Origin: Bdellovibrio sp.
Lineage (GTDB): Bacteria; Bdellovibrionota; Bacteriovoracia; Bacteriovoracales; Bacteriovoracaceae
Length of the DNA: 64,000 bases
Direction: 5' to 3'
NCBI GenBank assembly: GCA_016187935.1
Contig: JACPIU010000010.1
Location: 1 to 64,000 of the forward strand
How positions within the stretch are numbered: the stretch's first letter is position 1; every line of letters begins with the position of its first letter. The position numbers and the translations under genes are program-made. Shown here in pieces: positions 16,701 through 26,459 of the stretch. Under the pieces are notes generated by a model. That model was given only the letters and a program-made list of their open reading frames with translations, ran no database searches and was not told the DNA's origin.

Positions 16701-16721
16701 AATTGTTTGCCTCGAATGGCA

Positions 16722-16751
16722 AATATAGTCAAACAAATTATACAATGCTAA
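16722..16751 (-). promoter_or_regulatory. candidate rnpB promoter
   Basis: On the minus strand TTAGCA (plus 16746-16751) is followed after 18 bases by TATATT (plus 16722-16727), placing the transcript start some 15-20 bases before the P1 helix of rnpB. Both boxes are near-consensus at best; this is the best pair I can find. Confidence 0.4.
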
Positions 16752-16778
16752 GAGAACGCCACGAATAAGGATGGGATA

Positions 16779-18254
16779 ATGAGCAGAGTCGCAGCTATTT
16801 GTTATGGATTTTGTTTGGGGCTATCATTGAATGTTGTAAGTGTCTTAGCGCATGAAGACATGCAAACCAAACCCGAAACTTTTAAAAGTTTGGCGCAAGA
16901 ATTTGTACAACTGAGTCAAGAGATTTTTGACGGTGAAATTCGACGTCAGATCGAAGTTTTTGGGCGTCAGGGAGTGGATGCGGAACTTGCCTGGAATTTC
17001 CAACTCTCTTCCACCTATTTGGACAACGATCTCGATTCCAGTACGCGTGTAAATACCACCACAGGTAAGACCTGGGCCTCTGAAGTCGCTCTGGCCAAAC
17101 CTTTCTCGTGGGGTGGGCAACTTACCTTTTCTGATAGTTACACGCGCAGTGAAAAAAATCCTGCGACGTTGGCCCTTTATGGTGGTGGTGCTAATCCTGC
17201 TTTTGAAAATTCTCAGACGCTCACTTATTCTCAGGATTTTGGTCGTAATTTTTTGGGTAAAACTTTTCGCTTGAAACGTGCAATTGCTGATTTAAATATC
17301 GTGCAAAAGGAAATTGCCCTGCAAAACATTAAAGATGAAACACTCTTGCAATTGTATGAAGTTTATATTCGTGTTCGTCTCGGCAAATCATTGGTTGAGT
17401 TACAGCAACAGGCCCTTCAGCGGGCGCAACAGAGAGCGGATTTCATTGCCCGAAGAATGCGAGACGGGTTGGCCAAGAAGGCCGAATATCTTCAAGCTCT
17501 TATGGCGTTATCTCAGCAAGAAGAACAAGTTCGCCTGGAGCAAGCAGGTTTAAGGGAGAATCTAAAATCTCTGCATACCATGATGAGGCGTCATTTTTCC
17601 TCGGAATCATTCATGCTCTTGTCCAATGTTCGCTTTCGCTTACCTGTTCGGTCTTCAGATTTTCCAGAAAAAAACTACAGCTACCAGGCCCTTTTGAAAA
17701 ATCTTGAGCAGTCCCATAAGCGGGCCAAAATGCTCTCTCAGCAGGGATGGCCAGATTTGAAAATCAATTTATCCACCAAGGGAAATGACTATGATGCAGA
17801 AGGAACTACAGCTTTTAACGATGGAACGTTGTCCAGTTCTCATCAGGAAAAAGCAATCTCTTTTGCTTTGAATTATCCCCTTGGTAATGAGACCAATCGT
17901 TTGGAAATTGCCAAGACCCGATTGGAAACCGCTTCCTTGGTGGCCAATCGTGATCAGTTAGAGAACCAACTGCGTGCGGAAGAGCAAAATTTTCATCAGC
18001 AAATTACCTTTACATCAAAAAATATCGAATCTTCGAAAAGGCGTGTCGAGCTGGGCCATCAAGCCGTGGTTGAATATAATCAACTCTATCGACAGGGAAA
18101 AACCGCTTTGGACACCGTCTTGCGGGCCGATGAGGATTTAATCACGGCAGAGAAAAGGCACGGCGATTATTTGGCCCAGAAAAAATTGCTATTGGGTTCT
18201 CTCGCATTACTCTATGGCCAAGCCTCCAGCTTTCTTTTGAGTGAGGAAGATTAA
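16779..18254 (+). CDS. TolC-like outer-membrane efflux protein
   Basis: 491 residues with a signal peptide (cleaved near VLAHE). Two related halves alternate short beta-hairpin segments (FSWGGQLTFSDSYTRS; KAISFALNYPLGNETNR) with long heptad helices (QRAQQRADFIARRMRDGLAKKAEYLQ; QLRAEEQNFHQQITF), the plan of the TolC/OEP family. The helical repeat LxxAExxL-like motifs lie near residues 220-260 and 430-470. It would form a trimeric outer-membrane and periplasmic channel. No inner-membrane pump or adaptor lies beside it, so the substrate is unknown. An AAGGATGGGATA site precedes the ATG. Confidence 0.88.
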   Translation: MSRVAAICYGFCLGLSLNVVSVLAHEDMQTKPETFKSLAQEFVQLSQEIFDGEIRRQIEVFGRQGVDAELAWNFQLSSTYLDNDLDSSTRVNTTTGKTWASEVALAKPFSWGGQLTFSDSYTRSEKNPATLALYGGGANPAFENSQTLTYSQDFGRNFLGKTFRLKRAIADLNIVQKEIALQNIKDETLLQLYEVYIRVRLGKSLVELQQQALQRAQQRADFIARRMRDGLAKKAEYLQALMALSQQEEQVRLEQAGLRENLKSLHTMMRRHFSSESFMLLSNVRFRLPVRSSDFPEKNYSYQALLKNLEQSHKRAKMLSQQGWPDLKINLSTKGNDYDAEGTTAFNDGTLSSSHQEKAISFALNYPLGNETNRLEIAKTRLETASLVANRDQLENQLRAEEQNFHQQITFTSKNIESSKRRVELGHQAVVEYNQLYRQGKTALDTVLRADEDLITAEKRHGDYLAQKKLLLGSLALLYGQASSFLLSEED

Positions 18255-18256
18255 TT

Positions 18257-18997
18257 CTAGGAATTGGTCCGCATCACCAATAAACGCCCACATCCGGGAC
18301 AAAAATGGGGATGGATTCCATGGGCGAGTTCAATACCAGATTGGCGATCGATCATGAAACGGCAACAGTCACAACGCTGATCTTCAAACCATGCCAGTGG
18401 CTTACCCTTCCCAAATTTTTTGAGAACATGCAGAAAGGCATCTTTGTAATCAGGCGCAAGCTCAGTTAACTTGCTGGCAAAACGCTCTTTTAAATTCTTA
18501 ATTTCGTTTTCATCAGCTTGAATCAGATCTTCCACTTCAAGACTTACTTCTTTAAGCGCCTTTTCGGAACCGATCAAATATTGTTCGAGTTCCTTGATTT
18601 CTGACAAGAGAGTGTCACTTTCACTGATGAGATTGAGCGCGCTCTCTTCTTGTTGTGAAATTTGTTGGCCCAAAAAAATCATTTCCTTCTCAAGGGATTC
18701 AACTTGCCGAGCACCTAGGGCATCTTGAGAATGGGCCTTAGCACGATTTAAATTTTCTTCTGATTGGGCAAGCTCTATTTCAAGGCGCTTGATCTCACTA
18801 AGCCTTGTTTTATGTAGAGCTTTTTTCTCGGAAAGCTCCACATTTTTTGCTTGGCGTGTTAGTTGGATCGTTTCCACACGCTTCTTGTGCCCATGAATTT
18901 TAGTCAGGTGCTCTTCAATCATGCGATGAAGTGATCCAAGCTCGCGTAAAATGGGAAAAGGGCCGCTTAAAGAATGTGCTTCGAGTCCGTTGTTCAT
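18257..18997 (-). CDS. coiled-coil protein with C-terminal C4 zinc ribbon
   Basis: 246 residues, typical size for the bacterial family of zinc-ribbon coiled-coil proteins related to CdsZ/HP0958. Residues 20-180 form an almost continuous charged coiled coil. The C-terminus has two cysteine pairs, RCDCCRF and FCPGCGR, forming a zinc ribbon. Family members have been linked to nucleic-acid binding, flagellar or secretion roles and ribosome interaction, so function here is open. It is convergent with the TolC-like gene, with two bases between the stops, and divergent from aroC. Confidence 0.85.
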   Translation of the reverse strand: MNNGLEAHSLSGPFPILRELGSLHRMIEEHLTKIHGHKKRVETIQLTRQAKNVELSEKKALHKTRLSEIKRLEIELAQSEENLNRAKAHSQDALGARQVESLEKEMIFLGQQISQQEESALNLISESDTLLSEIKELEQYLIGSEKALKEVSLEVEDLIQADENEIKNLKERFASKLTELAPDYKDAFLHVLKKFGKGKPLAWFEDQRCDCCRFMIDRQSGIELAHGIHPHFCPGCGRLLVMRTNS

Positions 18998-19070
18998 TTT
19001 TTTTACTCTTTATTACGTTATTTTATCAGTATAATAACCCTATTTATCATTAAGAAAAGGGATGGAAGCG

Positions 19071-20066
19071 ATGCGTGGTAATCTCTTCGGAAAAATGCTG
19101 TCCATTGTCTCCTTTGGCGAATCTCACGGTCCGGCCATTGGTGTCGTTGTTGATGGTGTCCCAAGCGGTCTGGCTTTTTCCCAATCCGATCTCCAGCGAG
19201 AACTCGATCGCCGCGCACCCGGGCGAGTTGTGGGTACAACGGCCCGCCAGGAAGCAGACGTCGCAGAAGTGCTCTCGGGTGTTTTTGAAGGAAAGACACT
19301 CGGATCTCCCATTGCCGTTATAGTACGGAATACATCCCAAAAATCACAAGATTACGACAAGTTAAAAAATGAAATTCGCCCTGGTCATGCGGATCAGACC
19401 TATCTGGATAAATATGGGATTCGTGATCATCGCGGTGGCGGACGGGCCAGTGGTCGAGAGACAATTGCCCGAGTGATTGGCGGTTATTTTGCGTCTCTTG
19501 TTTTGCCGAAAGTGGTTGTGCGTGCCATGACAATGAAACTTGGCAATTTTGAGTGGAAATATAATCCCGGCGTTAATCTTAAGGAAGATTTTGGACCATA
19601 TGGTTTTCCGGATAATGCCCAGACAGAGGCAATTGCCACCTATCTATTGGGATTGAAGTCTCAAGGAAATTCAGTGGGAGGTAAGGCCTGTATCGTGGTT
19701 GATAATTGCCCCGCCGGGTTAGGCGAGCCGGCCTTTGATAAATTAAAGGCCGATTTAAGCAAGGCCCTTTTATCCATTGGATCTATCGTTTCCTTTTCCT
19801 ATGGATTAGGTGAAGAAATGGCCGAGGTCTCTGGGCAAGCGGTGTCCAGCGATCGTGGTAATTTCGGAGGAATCGAGGGAGGCATTTCCAATGGGGAACG
19901 TATTTTTATGCAGGTGACTTTTAAACCTACCTCTACAGTGGGAGAGCACGCCCAAAAAGGTCGTCATGATCCTTGCATTATTCCACGTGCGCTACCGGTT
20001 GTTGAAAGTATGGTGAAAATCGTCTTGGCCGATCATTTCTTACGTCAGCGGGCCTATTCTAAATAA
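19071..20066 (+). CDS. aroC: chorismate synthase
   Basis: Last step of the shikimate pathway: 5-enolpyruvylshikimate-3-phosphate to chorismate, with reduced FMN. The start at ATG 19071 gives the canonical N-terminus MRGNLFGK; ATG 19062 is in frame but too close to its G-rich site. Family motifs are intact: FGESHGPAIG near the N-terminus, RPGHADQTY, DHRGGGRASGRETIARV in the centre, and RHDPCIIPRA near the end with the conserved Arg-His-Asp. 331 residues, slightly shorter than E. coli AroC. First of three aro genes on one strand. Confidence 0.96.
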   Translation: MRGNLFGKMLSIVSFGESHGPAIGVVVDGVPSGLAFSQSDLQRELDRRAPGRVVGTTARQEADVAEVLSGVFEGKTLGSPIAVIVRNTSQKSQDYDKLKNEIRPGHADQTYLDKYGIRDHRGGGRASGRETIARVIGGYFASLVLPKVVVRAMTMKLGNFEWKYNPGVNLKEDFGPYGFPDNAQTEAIATYLLGLKSQGNSVGGKACIVVDNCPAGLGEPAFDKLKADLSKALLSIGSIVSFSYGLGEEMAEVSGQAVSSDRGNFGGIEGGISNGERIFMQVTFKPTSTVGEHAQKGRHDPCIIPRALPVVESMVKIVLADHFLRQRAYSK

Positions 20067-20089
20067 CAAGAGAGAAGAAGAGAGAACTT

Positions 20090-21148
20090 ATGCCATTTAC
20101 CTATTCACACTCATCATCAATGACAATTTTTAAAGAATCTTCCATTCAGACGATTTTAAAGGAAATTAATGAGATTGATACAGATCTTCTCTTATTCGTA
20201 GTCGACGGTAAAGTTTGGGAAAAATATGGTGCCTATTTTGATTTTAAATCAGCATTTCCTGACAAGAAAGTTCATCTGTGGAAGAACCCGGAAGGTGAGC
20301 GCGCCAAACTTCATAGCGAATATGTATCCTGCACAGATTTCTTTCTGGAGAAGGGGGTTCATCGTCATGCTCACTTAATTGCTGTTGGTGGTGGTGCCAC
20401 TTCTGATTTCGCAGGATTTGTCGCGGCCACCTTGTTGCGCGGATTATCTTGGAGCATTGTTCCCACAACTGTTCTTGCTATGGTTGATGCTTCTCTTGGC
20501 GGTAAAGTATCGATCAACACCAAGGCCGGGAAAAATTTATTGGGGGCTTTTCATTCGCCCGAAAAAGTTTGGGCCGATCTCAATTTCCTCAAGACTCTTT
20601 CGCCCAATGAAATGCGCAGTGGGAAAGGCGAAATTTTAAAATATGCTTTTCTTGACAAGGGAATTTATGATGCGGTGATGAGTTCCAACGGTGATTTGCG
20701 CGAAATTATTCCACAATGTGCAGGATATAAGTTGAAAATCACGGCATCGGATTTTAGAGAACGAGGTCTGCGAAAACTGCTCAATTTAGGCCATACCTTC
20801 GGCCATGGTCTGGAAAAAATTTATAATCTTCCTCACGGCGAAGCGGTCATGTGGGGACTTGCTCTCGTTTGTTATCTTTTTGATAGGCAACAACTGATCA
20901 GTGAACTTCAACAATTAAAACTGACTTTGCAGTGGCCGGAACAGGATCCTCCCTGGCTGCATAAAACATTCCCCACCAAGGATATTCTTTTCTATGCCGG
21001 CAACGACAAGAAAAAACATTCTAATAGCGAGATTGATTTTGTGGTGCCCGAGGCGATAGGGGACGTGAAAATAAAAACCATGCCTTTCCAAGAGATCGAA
21101 GAGATGATTATCGCGGCCGAAAGTAATTTAAAGAAATTTCGGTTATAA
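20090..21148 (+). CDS. aroB: 3-dehydroquinate synthase
   Basis: Converts DAHP to 3-dehydroquinate using NAD and zinc. Diagnostic motifs: GGGATSDFAGFVAAT (NAD loop), PTTVLAMVDASLGGKVSIN, GKGEILKYAF (Lys/Glu at the active site), and NLGHTFGHGLE and LPHGEAVMWG supplying zinc-binding histidines. 352 residues, normal length. It follows aroC by 23 bases with an AGAAGAAGAGAG ribosome site and touches aroA, so the three genes are one operon. Confidence 0.96.
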   Translation: MPFTYSHSSSMTIFKESSIQTILKEINEIDTDLLLFVVDGKVWEKYGAYFDFKSAFPDKKVHLWKNPEGERAKLHSEYVSCTDFFLEKGVHRHAHLIAVGGGATSDFAGFVAATLLRGLSWSIVPTTVLAMVDASLGGKVSINTKAGKNLLGAFHSPEKVWADLNFLKTLSPNEMRSGKGEILKYAFLDKGIYDAVMSSNGDLREIIPQCAGYKLKITASDFRERGLRKLLNLGHTFGHGLEKIYNLPHGEAVMWGLALVCYLFDRQQLISELQQLKLTLQWPEQDPPWLHKTFPTKDILFYAGNDKKKHSNSEIDFVVPEAIGDVKIKTMPFQEIEEMIIAAESNLKKFRL

Positions 21149-21149
21149 T

Positions 21150-22382
21150 GTGGACTCAACACTCGAAATCACTCCTTCTTCTTTTTTAAAGGAAATTCAA
21201 GTCCCCACTTCCAAATCCTATGCGAATCGTCTTTTAATTTTGGCCGCACTCGAAGCCAAGGGAGCCATCATTGAAAGTCTTCCAGATTCCACGGATGTGC
21301 TGTCAATGCTGGAGGCCTTCAAGCACATTGGAATCAAAGTTCAAAGATTAGACAATGAGCGCTATTTTATTCAAGGTCCTTTTCCGATTGTTGAAGATTC
21401 TGTCGTTTCAAAACCAATTTATCTTGAAACAGGAGATGGAGGAACAACCAATCGTTTTTTGTTTCCTCTCTTGGCACGCGGCGTCCGTCCATATCGTCTG
21501 CGCGCTTCCCTTCATATGCAATCCAGACCTATGCAAGAGATGGAGTCGTCCCTGTCTCAGTTGGGAGTTCGAATTAGACGGGGAGGAAGTTCCGATGATT
21601 TCTGGTACGAAATCCAAGGTCCGATGCTTGCCATTCCCAAGGAACTCAAGATCGATTCTTCGCGATCGACTCAGTTTGCTTCCGGTCTATTTCTGGCGTT
21701 AGCAGATTGTTCTACCACTGTTATTGCGGATGCTTTGGCGGCCTCTGAGAGTTATTTTGCCTTGACCCAAGATTTAGTGAAGAAATTTCGGGCACGCCAA
21801 ATAAATTATCGAGTTCCGGTTGATTTTTCCTCGCTGTCTTATCCATTAGCTTTGGCCTTGTTGGGTGGCAAGGCCCATATTACGAATTGTTTTGAGCGTG
21901 ACCTCTTTCAGGCCGATTCACTCTTCTTGCCATTCTTGGAAACATTAGGGGCCCAGCTGTCTTTTAATGAGGATGGTTTACATTTTAAGGGTGTGAAGAA
22001 GTACAAAGGTTTTGAATTCGACTGCGCTCCTTGCCCAGATCTCACTCCAACACTGGCCTTTGTTGCAGCTCATGCGGATGGGCAGAGCCGATTAAAAAAC
22101 TTAAACGTGTTACATTATAAAGAATCAGATCGCGTGCGTGAGATTGTTGAAGTCTTGAAGGCCTTTCGATGTGAGTATGCCTATAATCCCGCTGATGAAG
22201 TTCTCACCATTCACGGACGTAAAGCGCCATTGTTGGCAGCCAATATTACGCCTCCACCCGATCATCGAATTATCATGATGGCCTATCTTTTTATGCGCGC
22301 CAATCAGGGCGGGAAACTGCATAACATTCAGCATGTCGCTAAATCATTCCCTGGTTTTTTTGAGATCATGAGTGCACCATGA
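21150..22382 (+). CDS. aroA: 3-phosphoshikimate 1-carboxyvinyltransferase (EPSP synthase)
   Basis: Transfers enolpyruvyl from PEP to shikimate-3-phosphate. The start is GTG 21150, one base after the aroB stop. Recognised by VPTSKSYANRLLI (substrate Lys/Ser), RPMQEMESSL, SRSTQFASGL, ESDRVREI and DHRIIMMAYL. The PEP loop reads GDGGTTNRF, where most enzymes have GN(A/S)GT: the usual Asn is Asp here. 410 residues, slightly short. Its stop faces that of valS, three bases apart, with no terminator visible between them. Confidence 0.93.
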   Translation: MDSTLEITPSSFLKEIQVPTSKSYANRLLILAALEAKGAIIESLPDSTDVLSMLEAFKHIGIKVQRLDNERYFIQGPFPIVEDSVVSKPIYLETGDGGTTNRFLFPLLARGVRPYRLRASLHMQSRPMQEMESSLSQLGVRIRRGGSSDDFWYEIQGPMLAIPKELKIDSSRSTQFASGLFLALADCSTTVIADALAASESYFALTQDLVKKFRARQINYRVPVDFSSLSYPLALALLGGKAHITNCFERDLFQADSLFLPFLETLGAQLSFNEDGLHFKGVKKYKGFEFDCAPCPDLTPTLAFVAAHADGQSRLKNLNVLHYKESDRVREIVEVLKAFRCEYAYNPADEVLTIHGRKAPLLAANITPPPDHRIIMMAYLFMRANQGGKLHNIQHVAKSFPGFFEIMSAP

Positions 22383-22385
22383 TTG

Positions 22386-25046
22386 CTATTTGAATCGCGC
22401 CAGCGTTTCTTGAATCGACTTCACTCTAAGAGAGAGTTCAGCTTGGTTTGATCGGACTTCAAGCTGTACTTCTTCAGGCGCATTTTCCATAAACTTGGGG
22501 TTTTCAAGTTTTTTATTATATTTCATAAGCTCAGCGAGGACTTTTGCCAATTCCTTGTTAAGGCGTGTTATATGCTCTTCAATGTTGGCCACATTTTCCA
22601 AGACAAGATAGACCTCGGTATGGCCCAGAGGCATGGTGATGGATTTTTTTGGTCGCTCGCTTGGGTTGATGACTAGATTTCTGACCCGGGCCAATTCAGA
22701 AAAGTTTTGCTTATTTGAAGAAAAATAGGATTGCAACTCAGGATCTGAAACATAAAGACAGATACTGACTTCATCTCTAGGTTTCAAATTGGCAGAAGTT
22801 CTCAAAAAACGAATGGATGAAACAGTTTCGACAAATTTTCCCATCAAATCGAGATCTTCTGGATAGTTCCATTCATTCTCCTCAGGATATGCTTGAATGG
22901 TAACCAAGTCTTCCGCATCAGTTTTCAGGTATGACCATACCTCTTCCGTAATATAAGGGGTGAAAGGATGCAGTAATTTGAGCAATTGTCGGAATATATA
23001 TTTTAAAACAGTGGATCGACGGGCCTTGGCTTGGGAATCGGTGCCATTGAGAATGGGTTTTGAAAGTTCTATAAACCAGGAGCAAAATTTATCATAAACA
23101 AACGAATAAATCGTTTGGCAGCTATCGTCAAAACGGTATTCCGCCATCGACGCGTTCATCGAAACAATGGTTTGACCAAGCTCACTTAAAATCCATTTTT
23201 CGTGATGATCGAGAGTTTGCTTGTCAAAGGAAAGAGAAGCTTCACTTAAGTGGGAAGAAATAAAGCGATAGGCATTCCAGACCTTATTGATAAAATTGCG
23301 GTAGCCTTCAATTCGTTCGGGATCAAGATTTAAGTTACGATTGTATCCACTACCTGCGGCGAGCGTGAAACGTAAAGCATCGGCGCCATATTTCTGAATC
23401 ATTTCAAGAGGATCAATTCCGTTGCCAAGAGACTTACTCATCTTGCGGCCCATTTTATCTCTTACGATGGCATGGATATAGACGTGGTGAAAGGGAATTT
23501 GATTAGTAAATTTTAAAGAGAACATCATCATCCTGGCGACCCAAAAAAAGATGATGTCATAGCCGGTAACCAGCACTGAAGTTGGAAAAAAAGTGCTAAA
23601 CTTTTTTTCCTCCATTCTCTTTTGATCCGGCCATCCCAGCATAGTCATGGGCCAGAGACCAGAGGAAAACCAAGTATCGAGAACATCTGGGTCCTGCTGA
23701 ATATTTGTCGCTCGACATTGCGGACAAGAATGGGCATCCGTTTGATCGGCCCACTCATGCTGGCATTTCTGGCAGGTGTAAACGGGAATGCGGTGCCCCC
23801 ACCAAAGCTGGCGTGAAATACACCAGTTCTTAGGTTCCTTGAGCCAGGCGAAATATGTATTCTCCCAAGATTTTGGAAAAAATCTGGTAGTGTCATTTTT
23901 TACGGCTTCGTAGGCGCGTTTGGCCATTTCTTGTACGTTCAAAAACCATTGCTTTGAAACCAGAGGCTCAATGACGATCTTTGAACGATCTCCATGTCCA
24001 ACCATATGGACATGATCCTGGACATCGACAAGCAAACCCAATTCTTCAAGAGTTTTAACAAATTTCTCCCGGGCAGGTTTACATTTGAGCCCCTTAAGTT
24101 CGCCGCCGTATTCATTCAAAGTGCCATCTTTATTTAAAATATTTATGATAGGAAGCGAATGGCGTTTGCCAATTTCAAAATCATTGAAATCGTGGCCGGG
24201 AGTGACTTTTAGACAACCTGTACCGAATTCCATATCAACATATTCGTCGGCGATGATGGGAACTTCACGGTTGCAAACGGGTACAATGGCGGTCTTGCCG
24301 ATTAAATGTTGATAACGTTCATCTTTGGGGTTTACACAGATGGCAGTATCACCCAAGACTGTCTCCGGTCTGGTGGTGGCGACGATGAGGTGATCAGAAG
24401 TACCCTTGAGGGGATATTTGATTTTATAGATGGCCCCTTTGACTTCAACATGCTCAACCTCTGCATCCGAAATTGCCGATTGCAGTTCCGTATCCCAGTT
24501 GACGATATATTCGTCACGATAGATGAGACCTTCTTGATAAAGTGACACGAAAGCATGTCGAACGGCTTCATTGGAAGAAGGGTCCATGGTGAAAGTGAAA
24601 TAGTTCCAATCAGGCCCGGCGCCCATGGCCCTTTGCTGTTTATTAATAATATTTCCGTAAGTTTCTTTCCATTCCCAAATTTTTTTTATAAATGCTTCAC
24701 GGCCATAATCATGACGAGTTTTTTTCTCCTGATCCCAAACCAATTTTTCAACAACAGCTTGAGTGGCGATACCGGCATGATCGGTTCCCGGTAAAAACAG
24801 GGTGGTATGGCCTTTCATGCGATAAAAGCGAATGAGGGCGTCTTGAGTCGTTATATCAAGGGCATGCCCCATATGAAGTTGACCGGTAACATTGGGAGGT
24901 GGCATGACGATGGAAAAACTCTTTCCTGTGCGCGATGGACGAGCTTTAAAGTATCCACCGTTTTCCCATCGACTGTACCATTTCTTTTCGGCATTCTCGC
25001 AATCGTATGTTTTTGGAAGTTCATTCAAGGATTGTTGCTGTTCCAT
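22386..25046 (-). CDS. valS: valyl-tRNA synthetase
   Basis: 886 residues, class I synthetase. The HIGH motif appears as PPPNVTGQLHMGHAL near residue 50 and the KMSKS loop as GRKMSKSLGNGIDP near 535. The editing domain is represented by TTRPETVLGDTAICV. The region about 410-460 contains CXXC pairs (YTCQKCQHEW, SCPQCRATN), a zinc-binding insert found in many bacterial ValS. The C-terminal 60 residues form the usual tRNA-binding coiled coil. The gene starts three bases after the hisS stop, so the two synthetases are probably co-transcribed. Confidence 0.97.
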   Translation of the reverse strand: MEQQQSLNELPKTYDCENAEKKWYSRWENGGYFKARPSRTGKSFSIVMPPPNVTGQLHMGHALDITTQDALIRFYRMKGHTTLFLPGTDHAGIATQAVVEKLVWDQEKKTRHDYGREAFIKKIWEWKETYGNIINKQQRAMGAGPDWNYFTFTMDPSSNEAVRHAFVSLYQEGLIYRDEYIVNWDTELQSAISDAEVEHVEVKGAIYKIKYPLKGTSDHLIVATTRPETVLGDTAICVNPKDERYQHLIGKTAIVPVCNREVPIIADEYVDMEFGTGCLKVTPGHDFNDFEIGKRHSLPIINILNKDGTLNEYGGELKGLKCKPAREKFVKTLEELGLLVDVQDHVHMVGHGDRSKIVIEPLVSKQWFLNVQEMAKRAYEAVKNDTTRFFPKSWENTYFAWLKEPKNWCISRQLWWGHRIPVYTCQKCQHEWADQTDAHSCPQCRATNIQQDPDVLDTWFSSGLWPMTMLGWPDQKRMEEKKFSTFFPTSVLVTGYDIIFFWVARMMMFSLKFTNQIPFHHVYIHAIVRDKMGRKMSKSLGNGIDPLEMIQKYGADALRFTLAAGSGYNRNLNLDPERIEGYRNFINKVWNAYRFISSHLSEASLSFDKQTLDHHEKWILSELGQTIVSMNASMAEYRFDDSCQTIYSFVYDKFCSWFIELSKPILNGTDSQAKARRSTVLKYIFRQLLKLLHPFTPYITEEVWSYLKTDAEDLVTIQAYPEENEWNYPEDLDLMGKFVETVSSIRFLRTSANLKPRDEVSICLYVSDPELQSYFSSNKQNFSELARVRNLVINPSERPKKSITMPLGHTEVYLVLENVANIEEHITRLNKELAKVLAELMKYNKKLENPKFMENAPEEVQLEVRSNQAELSLRVKSIQETLARFK

Positions 25047-25049
25047 AAT

Positions 25050-26360
25050 TTAATCCATAATAAATTTGATAATCGCGCTCAAGTCGTTTAGTGCAAAGGT
25101 TATCTGTTTGCCTGTAATTAAATTTTTCAATGCCACCTGATTTGAGATTAGTTCTTGGTCATCTAAAATTGAAACACACTTGGCCCCACGCTTTTCCGCC
25201 AATGGAAAAATTTTATTCAGCTTCAAAGTTTCCAGTGCCGTGATGACGCGAACACCTTGTGCGCGCAAAGATTGTGCGAGACGCATCACGGGCACCATGC
25301 CTCCGTCTATTTGAAAGGTAAGGAGAACATCATTTTTTGGTTTGCTTAAATCAGGCAGCAGTCCATGGGATTGCAAAAAATCTTTTAAAGTGACATCACC
25401 AAGCCCAAAACCGACACCGGGAAGCGGCTTCTCTCCGAAAATTTCGAGAAGTCGATCATAGGCACCACCACCACAGAGAGCGCGTCGGTTATCGGGATGC
25501 TTGTCAAAGATTTCAAAAACAATTCCAGTATAATAATCAAGCCCTCGCACAATTGTGGGATCATAGCGTAAATAGCTCGTTAACTGGAACTCTTTGGTGA
25601 GTTGGAAAAAAGTACCAAAATTCCAAACTGCGCTGTCAATATGATGGGTGGTTAAGAATTTCTCCAAATCTTCAAATGAACTCAATCTCAAATACTCAAG
25701 GAAGAGGGTGTGATGGTCTTTTGATAGTTGAAATGTTTCAAGTTGCTCTAAAAATACGGCTTCAGGCAGTTTTTTAAATCGGTCCAGCAATTTGTAAAGC
25801 TTCAAAGCGACTTCGCTAGACAGCTTCATTTTATCCTTGAAGAGATAGTCGACAAGTTTTCTATGATTGACCAAAATTTCAAAATGAGTAGCATTGGCAC
25901 CGAAACTTTGCAGCAGTGTAATTGCTAAATTGAAAATTTCAAATTCGGCCAAATTTTCTTTGCCGCCAAAGATATCGACATTAAATTGCCAATGTTCCCT
26001 GAGGCGTCCTTTCTGCGGGCGCTCGTAACGCATAAGATTGGGGATGGCGTACCATCGAATAGGTCGAGGTGCCTCGCGATGAATCTGAGCTACCATCCGT
26101 GCTAAGGTTGGTGTCATTTCCGGGCGGATGGCCACTTCCCGTTCGCCCCGATCCATAAAGCGATAGATTTGCTCGTTCACCAATTCCTCACCGGACTTAG
26201 CACGATAGAGATCGACTTCTTCAAGAAGAGGTCCATCATAGGGTTCATAGCCGAACAATTGGGCCGTGATATTCATCTTCTCGAAGAGGAAATTTTGCAC
26301 TCGTTTCTCACTTGGAAAAAGATCACGAGTTCCTTTGTAGGGGAGTTTGCTAAGCGTCAT
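25050..26360 (-). CDS. hisS: histidyl-tRNA synthetase
   Basis: 436 residues, class II synthetase. N-terminal KGTRDLFP, motif 2 region NLMRYERPQKGRLREHWQ, the histidine-specific RGLDYYTGIVFEIF, and motif 3 region ALCGGGAYDRL are all present. The C-terminal anticodon-binding domain starts near residue 335 (DVLLTFQID). An AAGGA site sits 6 bases before the ATG. It leads a minus-strand pair with valS and is divergent from the HD-GYP gene. Confidence 0.96.
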   Translation of the reverse strand: MTLSKLPYKGTRDLFPSEKRVQNFLFEKMNITAQLFGYEPYDGPLLEEVDLYRAKSGEELVNEQIYRFMDRGEREVAIRPEMTPTLARMVAQIHREAPRPIRWYAIPNLMRYERPQKGRLREHWQFNVDIFGGKENLAEFEIFNLAITLLQSFGANATHFEILVNHRKLVDYLFKDKMKLSSEVALKLYKLLDRFKKLPEAVFLEQLETFQLSKDHHTLFLEYLRLSSFEDLEKFLTTHHIDSAVWNFGTFFQLTKEFQLTSYLRYDPTIVRGLDYYTGIVFEIFDKHPDNRRALCGGGAYDRLLEIFGEKPLPGVGFGLGDVTLKDFLQSHGLLPDLSKPKNDVLLTFQIDGGMVPVMRLAQSLRAQGVRVITALETLKLNKIFPLAEKRGAKCVSILDDQELISNQVALKNLITGKQITFALNDLSAIIKFIMD

Positions 26361-26459
26361 ATCAAATCCTTAAGCCATTGTTTCTACCATAAAATAGGAA
26401 ATGCTGGCACCCATAACTTTCCAATTATATGTTAAATTAGAAGAGAGGAAGAAAAGATT

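Noticed and set aside
16481-16702. A 73-codon open frame and others across 16125-16427
   Set aside because: They lie on rnpB or the mutY remnant and have no ribosome site or protein-like composition.
22383-22385. Terminator between convergent aroA and valS
   Set aside because: The stops are three bases apart and no hairpin with a T-run is visible on either side.
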